In this document: piece by piece, positions 16,473 to 25,010 of the stretch
Position numbering within the stretch: the first letter of the stretch is position 1
Layout: each line of letters opens with the position of its first letter
Origin: Rhizonema sp. PD37
Lineage (GTDB): Bacteria > Cyanobacteriota > Cyanobacteriia > Cyanobacteriales > Nostocaceae
DNA length: 35,696 bases
Direction of reading: 5' to 3'
Assembly: GCA_029379215.1 (NCBI GenBank)
Contig: JAQYWO010000055.1
Span: forward strand, 1 to 35,696
Notes under the pieces: generated by a model
Told to the model about the DNA's origin: nothing
Databases searched by the model: none
The model's input: only the letters and a program-made list of their open reading frames with translations
Program-made: the position numbers and the translations under genes

Positions 16473-17048
16473 ATGAGTTTTGTTCTAGATCACAAGACAA
16501 CGGCGTTGGTGCTGATTGATCTGCAACACAGCAACATTGCTCGGCAGCTAGCCCCGCACACATCAGCTAAGGTAGTGCAGAACAGCTTTTTGCTCGCCAA
16601 TGCGCTGCGCGAAAAAGGAGGAACAGTAATCTTTGTCCGAGTGCAAGTTACCGAACTGCTGGATTTGCCAGTAGATGCGCCTTTTCCCAAAGGAAGCAGC
16701 AAACCGCCGAGCAATGCTTCGGATCTGGTTCCGGAAATAGGTGTACAGCCACATGATTTGATAGTGACAAAACGTCAATGGGGCGCGTTCTATGGAACAG
16801 AGCTAGAGCAGCAACTACAGCGTCGCGGTATCCGTACTATTGTGTTAGGCGGTATCGCCACAAATTTTGGGGTGGAATCAACCGCACGAGCAGCCTTCGA
16901 CAAAGGCTATGAACTTATCTTCGCCGAAGACGCCATGTCTAGCATCAGTGCAGAGGCACACGCCTTCGTCGTGAACAACATCTTTCCGATTATGGGTCGC
17001 ATCCGTAGTACTGAACAAATATTGATAGCATGCAATAACTGTGAATGA
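16473..17048 (+). CDS. Isochorismatase-like hydrolase without the nucleophilic cysteine
   Basis: This 191-residue isochorismatase-fold protein has Asp16 in TTALVLIDLQ and Lys100 in VTKRQWGAFYGTEL. The position of the usual nucleophilic Cys is Gly133 (GIATNFGVESTARAAFDKGYELIFAEDAMSS). A non-Cys residue there is typical of true isochorismatases (EntB/PhzD type) and of some uncharacterised relatives, so the protein is not necessarily inactive, but a cysteine-hydrolase mechanism is excluded. AGAGGAGT lies about 12 bases upstream of the start. No siderophore or phenazine genes are next to it, so the substrate is open. Confidence 0.88.
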   Translation: MSFVLDHKTTALVLIDLQHSNIARQLAPHTSAKVVQNSFLLANALREKGGTVIFVRVQVTELLDLPVDAPFPKGSSKPPSNASDLVPEIGVQPHDLIVTKRQWGAFYGTELEQQLQRRGIRTIVLGGIATNFGVESTARAAFDKGYELIFAEDAMSSISAEAHAFVVNNIFPIMGRIRSTEQILIACNNCE

Positions 17049-17532
17049 CATTGCTACACGAAATTGCATCTGTACTAAAACTTTAATAGTTCCACCAGGT
17101 AAACCTCATCAAAAGCTAGGAATTCCCAAAAAGTATACGGAAGGGTACTACACCTCAGAATGTACTCAAATTGCTGATAGTTTAGGTAAACTCCTCACTG
17201 CAAAAACCCATAGGATTACTTATACCAATCGCAATCGTTATCGAGGAAATATACGGTTGTTAGTAAGCGTTTAATAATATATAGCAGGGAGCTTTCTAGC
17301 AGGGAGCTCTTAGCAGGCTTGAAACTCCGATGGTTTCCGTGTTTTCTCATTAGTTAATGTCCTAAGAAACCTGGCAACTGCTATACAACCAGAAAGCAAG
17401 TAGAAACTAAATAAGGGAATATACGGTTGTTAGTAAGCGTTTAATAATATAAAACCAGAAAGCAAGTAGAAACTAAATAAGGGGATATACGGTTGTTAGT
17501 AAGCTGTCAATAATCTACAACATATATAATCA
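17049..17532. other. Repeat-rich intergenic region
   Basis: The first part (to 17274) is an open frame of 77 codons starting with a GTG that overlaps the isochorismatase stop; nothing in it is recognisable and its end lies in a repeat, so I do not call it a gene. The rest is the direct-repeat cluster described separately. Confidence 0.5.
17245..17515. repeat. Direct-repeat cluster
   Basis: A unit of about 35 bases, containing ATATACGGTTGTTAGTAAGC, occurs at 17245-17280, 17415-17450 and 17481-17515. The first two are identical over about 34 bases and the third diverges at its end. Copies two and three are preceded by the same 30-base AT-rich segment (from 17387 and from 17453), making a tandem array with a 66-base period. 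Between copies one and two a 12-base word, TAGCAGGGAGCT, is repeated at 17282 and 17297 with a partial third at 17311. There are no unique spacers of constant length, so it is not CRISPR. Confidence 0.85.
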
Positions 17533-17763
17533 ATGTATTATTTAGAAGATCTTGAAATGCGTATACCCAATAATAGAAATCAGCAAAAAGTTGGAATTGA
17601 TGCAGATGCTACCAATAAAAATGAAGAAATTTTAGGTCACATTCATGCTCCCGATTCAGAAGCAACTGCGTGTGGATTTGTAGAAGAAAGGTTAAAAATC
17701 GTGGCGAAATTAGATGAAGCACTGGCGCGATGCCTATCCACTATTCGTATAGAAGAGGATTAA
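17533..17763 (+). CDS. Small hypothetical protein
   Basis: This 76-residue, acidic, soluble-looking protein has a C-terminal half (FVEERLKIVAKLDEALARCLSTIRIEED) that should form an amphipathic helix. There are no recognisable domains and no clear Shine-Dalgarno; an internal ATG at 17557 is an alternative start. Its stop overlaps by four bases the stop of the convergent dehydropantoate-reductase-like gene. It follows directly on the direct-repeat cluster, which may carry its promoter. Confidence 0.5.
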   Translation: MYYLEDLEMRIPNNRNQQKVGIDADATNKNEEILGHIHAPDSEATACGFVEERLKIVAKLDEALARCLSTIRIEED

Positions 17764-18704
17764 AGCTTTACTCTCCTCCTCTCATCCAAAAACTTTAGCT
17801 GCTGGTATACACAGATAATTTGCGGCAAATCCACACCTGCTGCCAGCGCTTTCCGTAATGGATTCCCAAAAATTGCTTCCACTTCCATTGAGCGCTTTTC
17901 GTCGTAATCAATTTTCATGCTGGTACGATAAGGCTTCATCTTGACGGTGTAATCAAGCATTGTTTGAATAAAGCTATCAGGAATGATACGTCCGCAACTT
18001 TTGGCACCGGCTACAACTTCATACATCAACTGTTCAACTAATTTGCGGGTGTGGACATAAGACATTAATTCATCTGTTCGAGCGTTGAGAATGACAGACA
18101 GTCCATTATAGGGAATATTCCACACCAATTTTTTCCATCGACCTAGTAATAAGTCTTCAGCTAATTCTATTGAGATCCCAGCACGAGCAAAGTCATCGCC
18201 AATTTGCCGCATCTTCTGTGTAATCCCAGTCGGCTCGTCGCCAAGAGCATATTCCCCTAAGGTAATTTGTCCATAGTCAAGGTGGCGGATATATCCTGCG
18301 CCGACTTTATTAGAACAGAGAAAACACAAACCACCAATAATACTGGCATTACCAACTATTGCGGAAACTTCTGATTCTACCCCTAGTCCATTTTGCAATA
18401 CCAACACTACTCCATCATCTCTGACGATAGGTGCAACGATCTGCGGCAATAAATGGTTTTGTGTTGTCTTGAGTGCAATCACCACCACATCGCAGTGTGG
18501 CATTTTCTCTACATCATTGTATGCCTTGACTTGAGGCAAAGTGAAATCACCATCTTTTGACTCAATCACCAAACCAGATTTACTGACATATTCATAATCA
18601 CTCTTCAGCAAAAAGTGGACATCTAAACCAGCCTTTTGTAGTTTGGCACCATAAAAGCCACCTAATGCACCAGTTCCTAAAATAGCGTAAGTACGCTCCG
18701 ACAT
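17760..18704 (-). CDS. 2-Dehydropantoate 2-reductase family protein
   Basis: This 314-residue ketopantoate-reductase-like protein should catalyse NADPH-dependent reduction of a 2-oxo acid. The N-terminus AILGTGALGGFYGAKLQKAG has the nucleotide-binding GxGxxG motif. VVIALKTTQN and LQNGLGVE are conserved contacts, and GRWKKLVWNIPYNGLS carries the presumed catalytic lysine. The C-terminal helical domain includes YRTSMKIDYDEKRSMEVEAIFGNPLR, where PanE members bind substrate. Cyanobacteria often hold more than one PanE paralogue, so it may not be the pantothenate-pathway enzyme and I give no symbol. It is divergent from the VOC gene that follows. Confidence 0.88.
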   Translation of the reverse strand: MSERTYAILGTGALGGFYGAKLQKAGLDVHFLLKSDYEYVSKSGLVIESKDGDFTLPQVKAYNDVEKMPHCDVVVIALKTTQNHLLPQIVAPIVRDDGVVLVLQNGLGVESEVSAIVGNASIIGGLCFLCSNKVGAGYIRHLDYGQITLGEYALGDEPTGITQKMRQIGDDFARAGISIELAEDLLLGRWKKLVWNIPYNGLSVILNARTDELMSYVHTRKLVEQLMYEVVAGAKSCGRIIPDSFIQTMLDYTVKMKPYRTSMKIDYDEKRSMEVEAIFGNPLRKALAAGVDLPQIICVYQQLKFLDERRRVKL

Positions 18705-18879
18705 TTTCTTAACAAAGAGATTGTTCTATCAAAATATAACAGGAGAGGAGTCAATTACCAGTTACAATAGACTGGTAAATCTTTGCCATGTAGCTAAAGA
18801 TTCTCAAAAACGCTCGTCTACGCAACGCCGGCACTTATGGTATTTTCATCGATAAAATTCTTTAAAAGGAGTGTTTCTG

Positions 18880-19260
18880 TTGGAAATCAACCGCCTCGAT
18901 CACTTGGTACTCACTGTTGCCGATATTGAAGCAACTTGCAGTTTTTATGAAAAGATACTCGGTCTGCGCGTGGTTACTTTCGGCGAAGGACACAAAGCGT
19001 TAGCATTCGGCAATCAGAAAATCAATCTTCATGAGCACGGAAATGAGATTAAACCCAATGCTAAAAATGCTGATACAGGCACCGGAGACTTATGCTTGAT
19101 CGCCGACACCCCTTTGACTGATGTTATAGTACACCTTATACAATGTGGTATACAACTGGAAAGCGACATTATAGAGCGTACAGGAGCGACAGGAAAAATA
19201 CGTTCCATTTATATCCGTGACCCCGACGGAAACCTTCTGGAAATTTCAAATTATCTTTAA
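18880..19260 (+). CDS. VOC-superfamily (glyoxalase/dioxygenase-like) protein
   Basis: This 126-residue single-module VOC protein reads INRLDHLVLTVADIEATCSFYEKILGLRVV at the N-terminus, with the first metal-binding His in DHLVL. KINLHEHG and the C-terminal YIRDPDGNLLEISNYL supply further metal-ligand candidates, including the Glu in LLEIS. Related proteins include fosfomycin-resistance-like and methylmalonyl-CoA-epimerase-like members; the reaction is not predictable. I place the start at TTG 18880 because AAGGAG ends 8 bases upstream. GTG 18871 overlaps that ribosome site and is unlikely. It lies 84 bases before the large adenylation-reductase gene in the same direction. Confidence 0.88.
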   Translation: MEINRLDHLVLTVADIEATCSFYEKILGLRVVTFGEGHKALAFGNQKINLHEHGNEIKPNAKNADTGTGDLCLIADTPLTDVIVHLIQCGIQLESDIIERTGATGKIRSIYIRDPDGNLLEISNYL

Positions 19261-19344
19261 ATTGCGGTAGTGTTAGATAAAACCTCTGGATCAATTGAGG
19301 CTTTATCTGGGGCAGTAGAGAGAATGAAGACCTAAGGAAACCCC

Positions 19345-22300
19345 ATGATTTTTCGCAGTACGGAACTGAATATCTCCATCCCTGAACAGTCCCTCACGTC
19401 TATTGTCTTGCAACGAGCGATAGAATTCGCTGACAAACCAGCGATGATTGACGGGCTAACTAGTCGAACGATAACTTATAGTGAATTAGCAGACTCAATT
19501 AATAGGGTGGCTGCTGGTTTTGCTGCATGGGGTTTTTCTCAGGGAGATGTCGTTGCTATTTATAGTCCAAACTGTCTGGAATATCCTATAGCTTTTCAGG
19601 CGATCGCTAGTTTGGGTGGAGTTAGCAGCACGGCAAATCCTTCATATACAGCGAGCGAACTTGCATATCAATTAAATGATGCTGGGGCTAAATATTTGCT
19701 GACAGTACCGGAACTGCTAGAACGCGGATTAGAAGCCGCTAGTCAGTCAAAAGTGGAATCAGTATTTGTGTTTGGTAACGCTACAGGTGCAATTCCATTT
19801 TCTGTACTTTTAGAAAATTCTCACTCGATACCAAAAGTACAAATAAATCCGAAAGAAGACGCAGTGGCTTTGCCCTATTCTAGCGGCACAACTGGTTTGC
19901 CTAAAGGTGTGACACTGACACACTACAATCTAGTAGCCAACATGTACCAACTCTCAACCCGCGAGTTGATAAGTCCCGCAGACACAATTATCGGTCTTCT
20001 CCCATTCTTCCATAGCTACGGACTGCAAATTTTCTTAAACTACAGCCTTTATTGCGGTGCTACCGTAGTTGTAATGCCGCAATTTGACTTAGAAACTTTT
20101 TTGAGCCTAGTGCATTCGTATAAAATTACTCGCGCTCATTTAGTACCTCCGATAGTCTTAGCCCTAGCAAAACAACCAATAGTAGATAAATACGACCTTT
20201 CTAGCTTAAAAGTAATTACCAGTGGCGCAGCTCCACTGGGTCATGAACTGACCTTAGAATGCGAACAGCGTTTAAATTGTATCATCAAACAAGTCTACGG
20301 TTTGACAGAAACCAGCCCAGTAACCCATATCAACCCTGACGAACGTGCAAAAATCAAATCCGGCTCTGTTGGTCCGTGCATGAGAAATACTGAATGTCAA
20401 ATTGTCGATATTGAAACAGAGAAACCCTTAGGTTTCCACGAGCAAGGAGAGCTATGGATTCGTGGTCCGCAAGTGATGCTCGGGTATTTAAATAATCCTG
20501 AAGCGACGGCAAAAGTGATTGATGCCGATGGTTGGTTTCATACTGGTGATATAGCTTATGTAGATGAAGATGGTTATTTTTACATAGTTGACCGGATTAA
20601 AGAGTTAATAAAATACAATGGATATCCAATTGCCCCAGCAGAACTAGAAGCTGTATTGTTATCCCATCCAGCAGTAGTAGATGCTGCTGTCATCCCCAGT
20701 CCCCATCCAAGCACAGGTGAAGTTCCCAAGGGTTTTGTTGTCCTCAAAAGCGTTGCTACGGCTGAGGAAATTATGGAATTTGCCGCAGAACTTGTCGCAC
20801 CACATAAAAGAATTCGTCGGTTGGAAATTGTCGATATTATCCCCAAATCAGCTTCAGGTAAAATTTTACGTCGGCTTTTAGTGCAACGAGAAATAGCAAG
20901 TGTAGGGGAAAAACCACCAGAACCTCAATTGACCCAAAATTTGCACTTGCTTCAACAATTAGCATCTTCCTCTGACGAAACAACACGCCAAGAACTTCTG
21001 GTTAATTACATTAGAGAAAACGTTATCAAAGTTTTAGGGTTAGATGAAGCCCAATATCTAGATTTACAAAAGCCACTAAATGAAATGGGTCTAAATTCTC
21101 TGAGTAATATCGACCTCAAAAACCGGATTGATACCGAACTTGACGTAAACTTACCTATAGAAATTTTGCTGGTAGGGTCAAATATTTATCAATTGGTAAA
21201 TATATTGCTTGAACAATTAACATCAAAAAGCATTGCGACTCATGATGTCATAGATTTAGAAGCTGAGGTGATTTTAGACCCTGCAATCTATCCAGAGCAT
21301 AGTTATGACTCATTTATTACCGAACCAACAGCCATTTTCCTTACAGGAGCGACGGGATTTTTAGGAGCTTTTTTACTACAAGAACTTTTACAACAAACTC
21401 AAGCTGATATTTATTGCTTAGTTCGTGAGAATGATAATGAATCTGCTCAAAGAAAAGTCCAAAAGAATTTAGAATCTTATGGAATTTGGCAAGAGGCTTT
21501 TCATAGCAGAATTATTCCTATTTTAGGCGATTTATCAAAATTTCAGTTAGGTTTATCTACTGAAGATTTTCAAGAGATTGCTAGTCAAATTGATGTAATT
21601 TATCATAGTGCCGCTTGGCTAAATTATGTTTATCCCTACGAAGCTTTAAAGCCTAGCAATGTCTTAGGAACACAAGAGATTTTCCGATTAGCAAGTTTTG
21701 GCAAAGTTAAACCAGTACATCATATTTCAACCGTTGCTGTTTTTGAGTCATCTTTCTATTTAGGAAAAACAGTGAGCGAATCAGACCCACTTGTTCATAG
21801 CTCTGGAATGAAACTTTCCTATTCTCAAAGTAAATGGGTTGCAGAAAAATTAGCTATGATTGCACGCGAACGTGGTATTCCCGTTTCTATCTACAGACCA
21901 CCCTTTATTTCCGGTCATAGTCAAACAGGTGCTTGGTATACAGATGATGTTATTTGTCGAATGATTAAAGGTTGTATCCAAATGGGTTGTATGACGGATA
22001 TAACTGATATATTAGATTTATCTCCCGTTGATTATGTCAGCAAAAGCATTGTCGATTTATCAAGACAACGCGAAGCTCTTGGTAAATCTTTCCATTTAAA
22101 CAATCCTCAACCTACTTCTTGGAATCAACTCACTGATTTTATTCGTTCTTTAGGCTATCCTATAGAGTATATTTCTTATCAAAATTGGCAGTCACAGCTT
22201 AATAACCAAGCTCGATCGCAATCAAATCCTTTATATCCACTTTTGCCTTTCTTTCTCAAAAATTCTCCACAGTATCAACAAGCTAGAGAACCGGAAATTA

Positions 22301-22422
22301 GCTGTCAAGTAACGCAAACATCGTTAGCAGAAAGTTTGATTATCTGTCCTCCGGTAGATACTAAATTGCTGAATACCTATTTTGACTACTTTATTTGTAG
22401 CGGTTTTTTGGATGCGAAATGA
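19345..22422 (+). CDS. Adenylation-carrier-thioester reductase protein (CAR-like)
   Basis: This 1025-residue enzyme has three parts. The acyl-activating domain (about 1-515) looks like 4-coumarate-CoA ligase/FadD: YSSGTTGLPKGVT (178-190), LPFFHSYG, YGLTETSP (318-325), TGD (400-402), and the catalytic Lys506 in KSASGKILRR. The carrier domain (about 545-625) has the phosphopantetheine site Ser585 in GLNSLSNIDL, with Asn where Asp is usual. The reductase domain (about 660-1025) has the NAD(P)H motif TGATGFLG (667-674) and the Tyr826/Lys830 pair in YSQSK. This predicts adenylation of a carboxylic acid, loading onto the carrier arm, and reductive release as aldehyde or alcohol. A phosphopantetheinyl transferase is needed and is not in the window. 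The substrate is unknown; aryl or fatty acids are both possible. Confidence 0.93.
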   Translation: MIFRSTELNISIPEQSLTSIVLQRAIEFADKPAMIDGLTSRTITYSELADSINRVAAGFAAWGFSQGDVVAIYSPNCLEYPIAFQAIASLGGVSSTANPSYTASELAYQLNDAGAKYLLTVPELLERGLEAASQSKVESVFVFGNATGAIPFSVLLENSHSIPKVQINPKEDAVALPYSSGTTGLPKGVTLTHYNLVANMYQLSTRELISPADTIIGLLPFFHSYGLQIFLNYSLYCGATVVVMPQFDLETFLSLVHSYKITRAHLVPPIVLALAKQPIVDKYDLSSLKVITSGAAPLGHELTLECEQRLNCIIKQVYGLTETSPVTHINPDERAKIKSGSVGPCMRNTECQIVDIETEKPLGFHEQGELWIRGPQVMLGYLNNPEATAKVIDADGWFHTGDIAYVDEDGYFYIVDRIKELIKYNGYPIAPAELEAVLLSHPAVVDAAVIPSPHPSTGEVPKGFVVLKSVATAEEIMEFAAELVAPHKRIRRLEIVDIIPKSASGKILRRLLVQREIASVGEKPPEPQLTQNLHLLQQLASSSDETTRQELLVNYIRENVIKVLGLDEAQYLDLQKPLNEMGLNSLSNIDLKNRIDTELDVNLPIEILLVGSNIYQLVNILLEQLTSKSIATHDVIDLEAEVILDPAIYPEHSYDSFITEPTAIFLTGATGFLGAFLLQELLQQTQADIYCLVRENDNESAQRKVQKNLESYGIWQEAFHSRIIPILGDLSKFQLGLSTEDFQEIASQIDVIYHSAAWLNYVYPYEALKPSNVLGTQEIFRLASFGKVKPVHHISTVAVFESSFYLGKTVSESDPLVHSSGMKLSYSQSKWVAEKLAMIARERGIPVSIYRPPFISGHSQTGAWYTDDVICRMIKGCIQMGCMTDITDILDLSPVDYVSKSIVDLSRQREALGKSFHLNNPQPTSWNQLTDFIRSLGYPIEYISYQNWQSQLNNQARSQSNPLYPLLPFFLKNSPQYQQAREPEISCQVTQTSLAESLIICPPVDTKLLNTYFDYFICSGFLDAK

Positions 22423-22574
22423 TGAACAAAAAGTTGATTTTGTGAGCCATTACCGTCGGCAAGCCTGTTTCCATTTCAAACTAAGAAGAGCGATCGCTCT
22501 TCAAGCGTAGTGTTGCACAACTACCGTCGCCTAAAATTGAGATAAATGCATTCAGAACACACTGCGTCCGCAGT

Positions 22575-22795
22575 GAAGAACTGGTGCTTCTCAAGCAGTA
22601 GGTATGGGAGGAACAATGCCGACTAGTTCTACTACTGGGAATTGCTGGGATTGGCAAAAGCACATTAGCAGCTAAACTGGTGCAGCACATTCAAACTTCT
22701 TTTGAAGTGGTAGTGTGGCGATCGCTGCAATTCCAAAAGACAGCAGCCAATCAACTCATTCAGATCATGTCCAGTCAACTAACCTTAATTCCAAC
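22575..22795 (+). pseudogene. NB-ARC/STAND ATPase remnant
   Basis: One frame reads EELVLLKQ, stop, VWEEQCRLVLLLGIAGIGKSTLAAKLVQHIQTSFEVVVWRSLQ and then QLIQIMSSQL. This is the P-loop start of an NB-ARC ATPase, with Walker A GIAGIGKST, of the kind that precedes WD40 repeats in cyanobacteria. It has an in-frame TAG near 22600, no upstream or downstream domains, and is cut at 22796 by a foldback element. It is clearly dead. Confidence 0.75.
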
Positions 22796-22936
22796 TGATA
22801 TTATGTTCGATTGAATACTTATAAGGTTCGTATTTGCGCTGTCTTCGCTTTTAACTCTTAACCGCTTGAGAGATTTAAAGCACAACTACAAACCTACCTA
22901 TTTTTATTTTTAACTTATTTACCGAACATGATATAA
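22796..22936. repeat. Foldback (MITE-like) element, shorter copy
   Basis: The left end TGATATTATGTTCG and the right end CGAACATGATATAA are near-perfect inverted repeats, about 140 bases apart. The left portion (ATACTTATAA, GTTCGTA, TTGCGCTGTC) and the right portion (CAACTACAAACCT, ATTTACCGAA) are shared with the copy at 30343-30543. It lacks the internal 61-base block found there. It interrupts the NB-ARC remnant, so insertion is more likely than shared ancestry of the site. It encodes no protein and would need a transposase acting in trans. Confidence 0.75.
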
Positions 22937-23019
22937 ACCCCATTTTAGCAGATTTTGAACCAGCTTTTCTCAGAGTTTGTGAGAAATGCGGGTTTAGAAG
23001 TAATGAAGGGCGATCGCTG

Positions 23020-23418
23020 TTAGATTTTTGGTGTTTTTACTAAAGTAAAATTAATTTGCGAAACGTGTTGAATAATTTCTGCTTCAACAAAAGATGAATC
23101 TAATACTGAAAAAAGAATAACATTGGAATCTATACAACTAATGTCTTGCAGATAAAAAGTCAGTTCCTTACTATAGTTAACAAAAATAATCCCTACGCTA
23201 TAGTCCCCTCCTATAGCTTTTTGAAATTTTAAAAACTTTTCTTGAAGCCTGTCAGCCGTCTTGTTTCCTAAAGTTTCTCTCTGTCTTTCTTCTAAAAGAC
23301 TAAGTAATAATATAATTTCTTTACGTTGAATTTTGTCTATTTCATTATCAATTTCTTTAAGGTTTTCTTGAAATTCTATTTCTTCCTTTGATAAACTTTG
23401 ATTCATTTTTTTTAACAT
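23020..23418 (-). CDS. Hypothetical protein with an N-terminal coiled coil
   Basis: This 132-residue protein has a Glu/Lys-rich N-terminal 70 residues (EEIEFQENLKEIDNEIDKIQRKEIILLLSLLEERQRETL), strongly helical and likely to form a coiled coil. A more globular C-terminal half follows (YSVGIIFVNYSKELTFYLQDISCIDSNVILFSVLDSS). No family is recognised. There are two possible starts, MLKKMNQ at 23418 or MNQ at 23406, and no Shine-Dalgarno. It lies in a decayed neighbourhood and may be a fragment, although its own frame is intact. Confidence 0.5.
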   Translation of the reverse strand: MLKKMNQSLSKEEIEFQENLKEIDNEIDKIQRKEIILLLSLLEERQRETLGNKTADRLQEKFLKFQKAIGGDYSVGIIFVNYSKELTFYLQDISCIDSNVILFSVLDSSFVEAEIIQHVSQINFTLVKTPKI

Positions 23419-23838
23419 CTGTATTTTTTGTAAATATAACTTAGCTAAATTTTAAGTGTCTTCAGTAGAAGTACTAGATTAATACCGAACAGTGAGCGCC
23501 GTTCCTCAATACCCTAATTCTTTCTTAATTTGCTGGATTTTATCGCCTCCTCTTAAATCCAGCACAGCAACAAAAACATCAAACTTTGGTGTTTGGCAGA
23601 ACTTAGCGACTTTTGAGACTTCCAATGGTTAGCATGTGTAGTTTACTCGGATATAATTCTTAATGAATTCGGCTATTTTCTCTTTGGTTTTATGCATTGT
23701 GAGAATTAGGGGGGATCGGTGAGGAATTTGAGGAGCGATCACTATTTTAATTTTGGGAGATATTTTTTTGGAAATTTGAGGTGCTCTCTCTGTCCTGCTT
23801 TTGAATTATTTGTGAGTCTTTATTCGCAGAATTGTTGA
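23419..23838. other. Intergenic region
   Basis: No gene or clear repeat is visible in these 420 AT-rich bases between the coiled-coil protein and the truncated pseudogene. Confidence 0.45.
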
Positions 23839-24306
23839 CCCCATCTTAACTTTTTAAACAATTCTTTTACTGCTAAATTAGACAGTCTGTTAAATGATGA
23901 GGCGATTACAGAATGTATAAACAAAATTAATGATGAACGTCCCAAATGCTCATACTTTGGAGCACTACCTGGCGAAGATACAAATCAGAATACATATAGT
24001 AGGTATAGCAAAGAGCTAAAAGATGCAATGGTAGGCTTAATCACGTTATTAGACGGAGATCGATTACACCTTAAGACTGAAGGATTTGTTCAAGAAGGAT
24101 TGTGTCGAAAAATTATTTCTGAATTACCATAAAAGGCAATAGATTCCAGAGTCAGAAAAGCACAGGAAGCGCGGAAAGATATTCATAATAATCTCAAAAA
24201 CGAAATTAAAGCATCTATGGACAATATAGATAAACAACTTCAAGACTTAGTAAAAGCTATGCATGCAAGAATAAAATTACTACTAAATCAAAAGATAGTT
24301 TCTTGA
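23839..24306 (+). pseudogene. Broken hypothetical gene (no start, internal ochre stop)
   Basis: One frame is protein-like from 23839 (after a TGA at 23836) to TGA 24304-24306, with a single TAA at 24130-24132. The first part reads LDSLLNDEAITECINKINDERPKCSYFGALPGEDTN and LKDAMVGLITLLDGDRLHLK. After the stop it reads SRVRKAQEARKDIHNNLKNEIKASMDNIDKQLQDLVKAM, a long charged helix. There is no usable start codon before residue 60, so the 5' end is lost. No family is recognised. The even codon pattern on both sides of the stop argues that it was once one gene of at least 155 codons. Confidence 0.55.
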
Positions 24307-24728
24307 GAAAGCGCTTCCAAAAATTCGATAGCCTTTACTAAAGACTCTCCTGATAATTGTTCTTTGTAAAGCGATCGCTATTTGACGTATTTCTGTATGT
24401 ACAGCCATTATTACCTGAACTTGTTTGCTTATAGCTTAGATTATAACTACCTTGCTATGCTTTTAATGTGCGCTCGCGCTCCATCCCCTCCTCCCACTTC
24501 TTCTTCATTGAGCCCCATCTTTACATTGCGTTAAAATACCACGAATTATATCAAAATGCATCAGAATACAAAGAACTCATAAGCTAGCGCCTGGTGATCT
24601 TTTAAACACTCAGCACGGATGTGCCGAATCTTTTATCGCTATTTCTTAAATATTATCGATTAAAGATTCGGTATTCTTGCTGAGGTTTCAAAAGTGTCTT
24701 GCAGTGAAAGTGAAGGGGAACAATTAAG
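24307..24728. other. Intergenic region with a long stem-loop
   Basis: No gene is visible. It holds one HIP1 site (about 24371-24378) and the stem-loop at 24609-24684 described separately. GAAGGGGAA just before 24729 is the ribosome site region of the next gene. Confidence 0.45.
24609..24684. promoter_or_regulatory. Two-part stem-loop upstream of a small secreted protein gene
   Basis: CTCAGC (24609-24614) pairs with GCTGAG (24679-24684), and inside it CCGAATCTTT (24624-24633) pairs exactly with AAAGATTCGG (24662-24671). It lies about 45 bases before the ATG at 24729. It could be a leader structure, a terminator for the upstream remnant (no clean T tract), or a small palindromic element. Confidence 0.5.
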
Positions 24729-25010
24729 ATGAAAGTTGTGAAAAAGATGATTAAAAATAAAATTATTGCTGCTATCTCTTTGGTTGTATCAGCCAGCGTT
24801 CTTATTCCCATTCCAACCAAAGCAAATTCTCGCGTTATTGTTGTACAACCAAAGCAAAGTCAACCAACTCAAACAACTAATCGTTCCACTAGTAGCTATA
24901 ATTCTACAACGTCGAGCAATTCTTCCCGCTTTTATCAATACTGTGTTAACTACAGTGTACCGATTGGATCTTCGGTGAAGCAATGCACCTATCCAAGTCG
25001 TGCGCGTTAA
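24729..25010 (+). CDS. Small secreted Ser/Thr-rich protein
   Basis: This 93-residue protein has a signal peptide (MKVVKKMIKNKIIAAISLVVSASVLIPIPTKANS, cleavage probably near residue 33). A Ser/Thr/Gln/Asn-rich linker follows (QPKQSQPTQTTNRSTSSYNSTTSSNSS), then a short tail with two cysteines (YCVNYSVPIGSSVKQC) that may form a disulphide. The ribosome site is GGGGAA about 11 bases upstream. Function unknown; its location is the periplasm or outside the cell. Confidence 0.65.
   Translation: MKVVKKMIKNKIIAAISLVVSASVLIPIPTKANSRVIVVQPKQSQPTQTTNRSTSSYNSTTSSNSSRFYQYCVNYSVPIGSSVKQCTYPSRAR

Noticed and set aside
17041..17274. 77-codon open frame after the isochorismatase-like gene
   Set aside because: It has a GTG start overlapping the previous stop, no ribosome site, no recognisable sequence, and its end lies in a repeated unit.
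17245..17515. CRISPR array
   Set aside because: There are only three imperfect copies with unequal spacing, the intervening sequence is itself repeated, and no cas genes are present.
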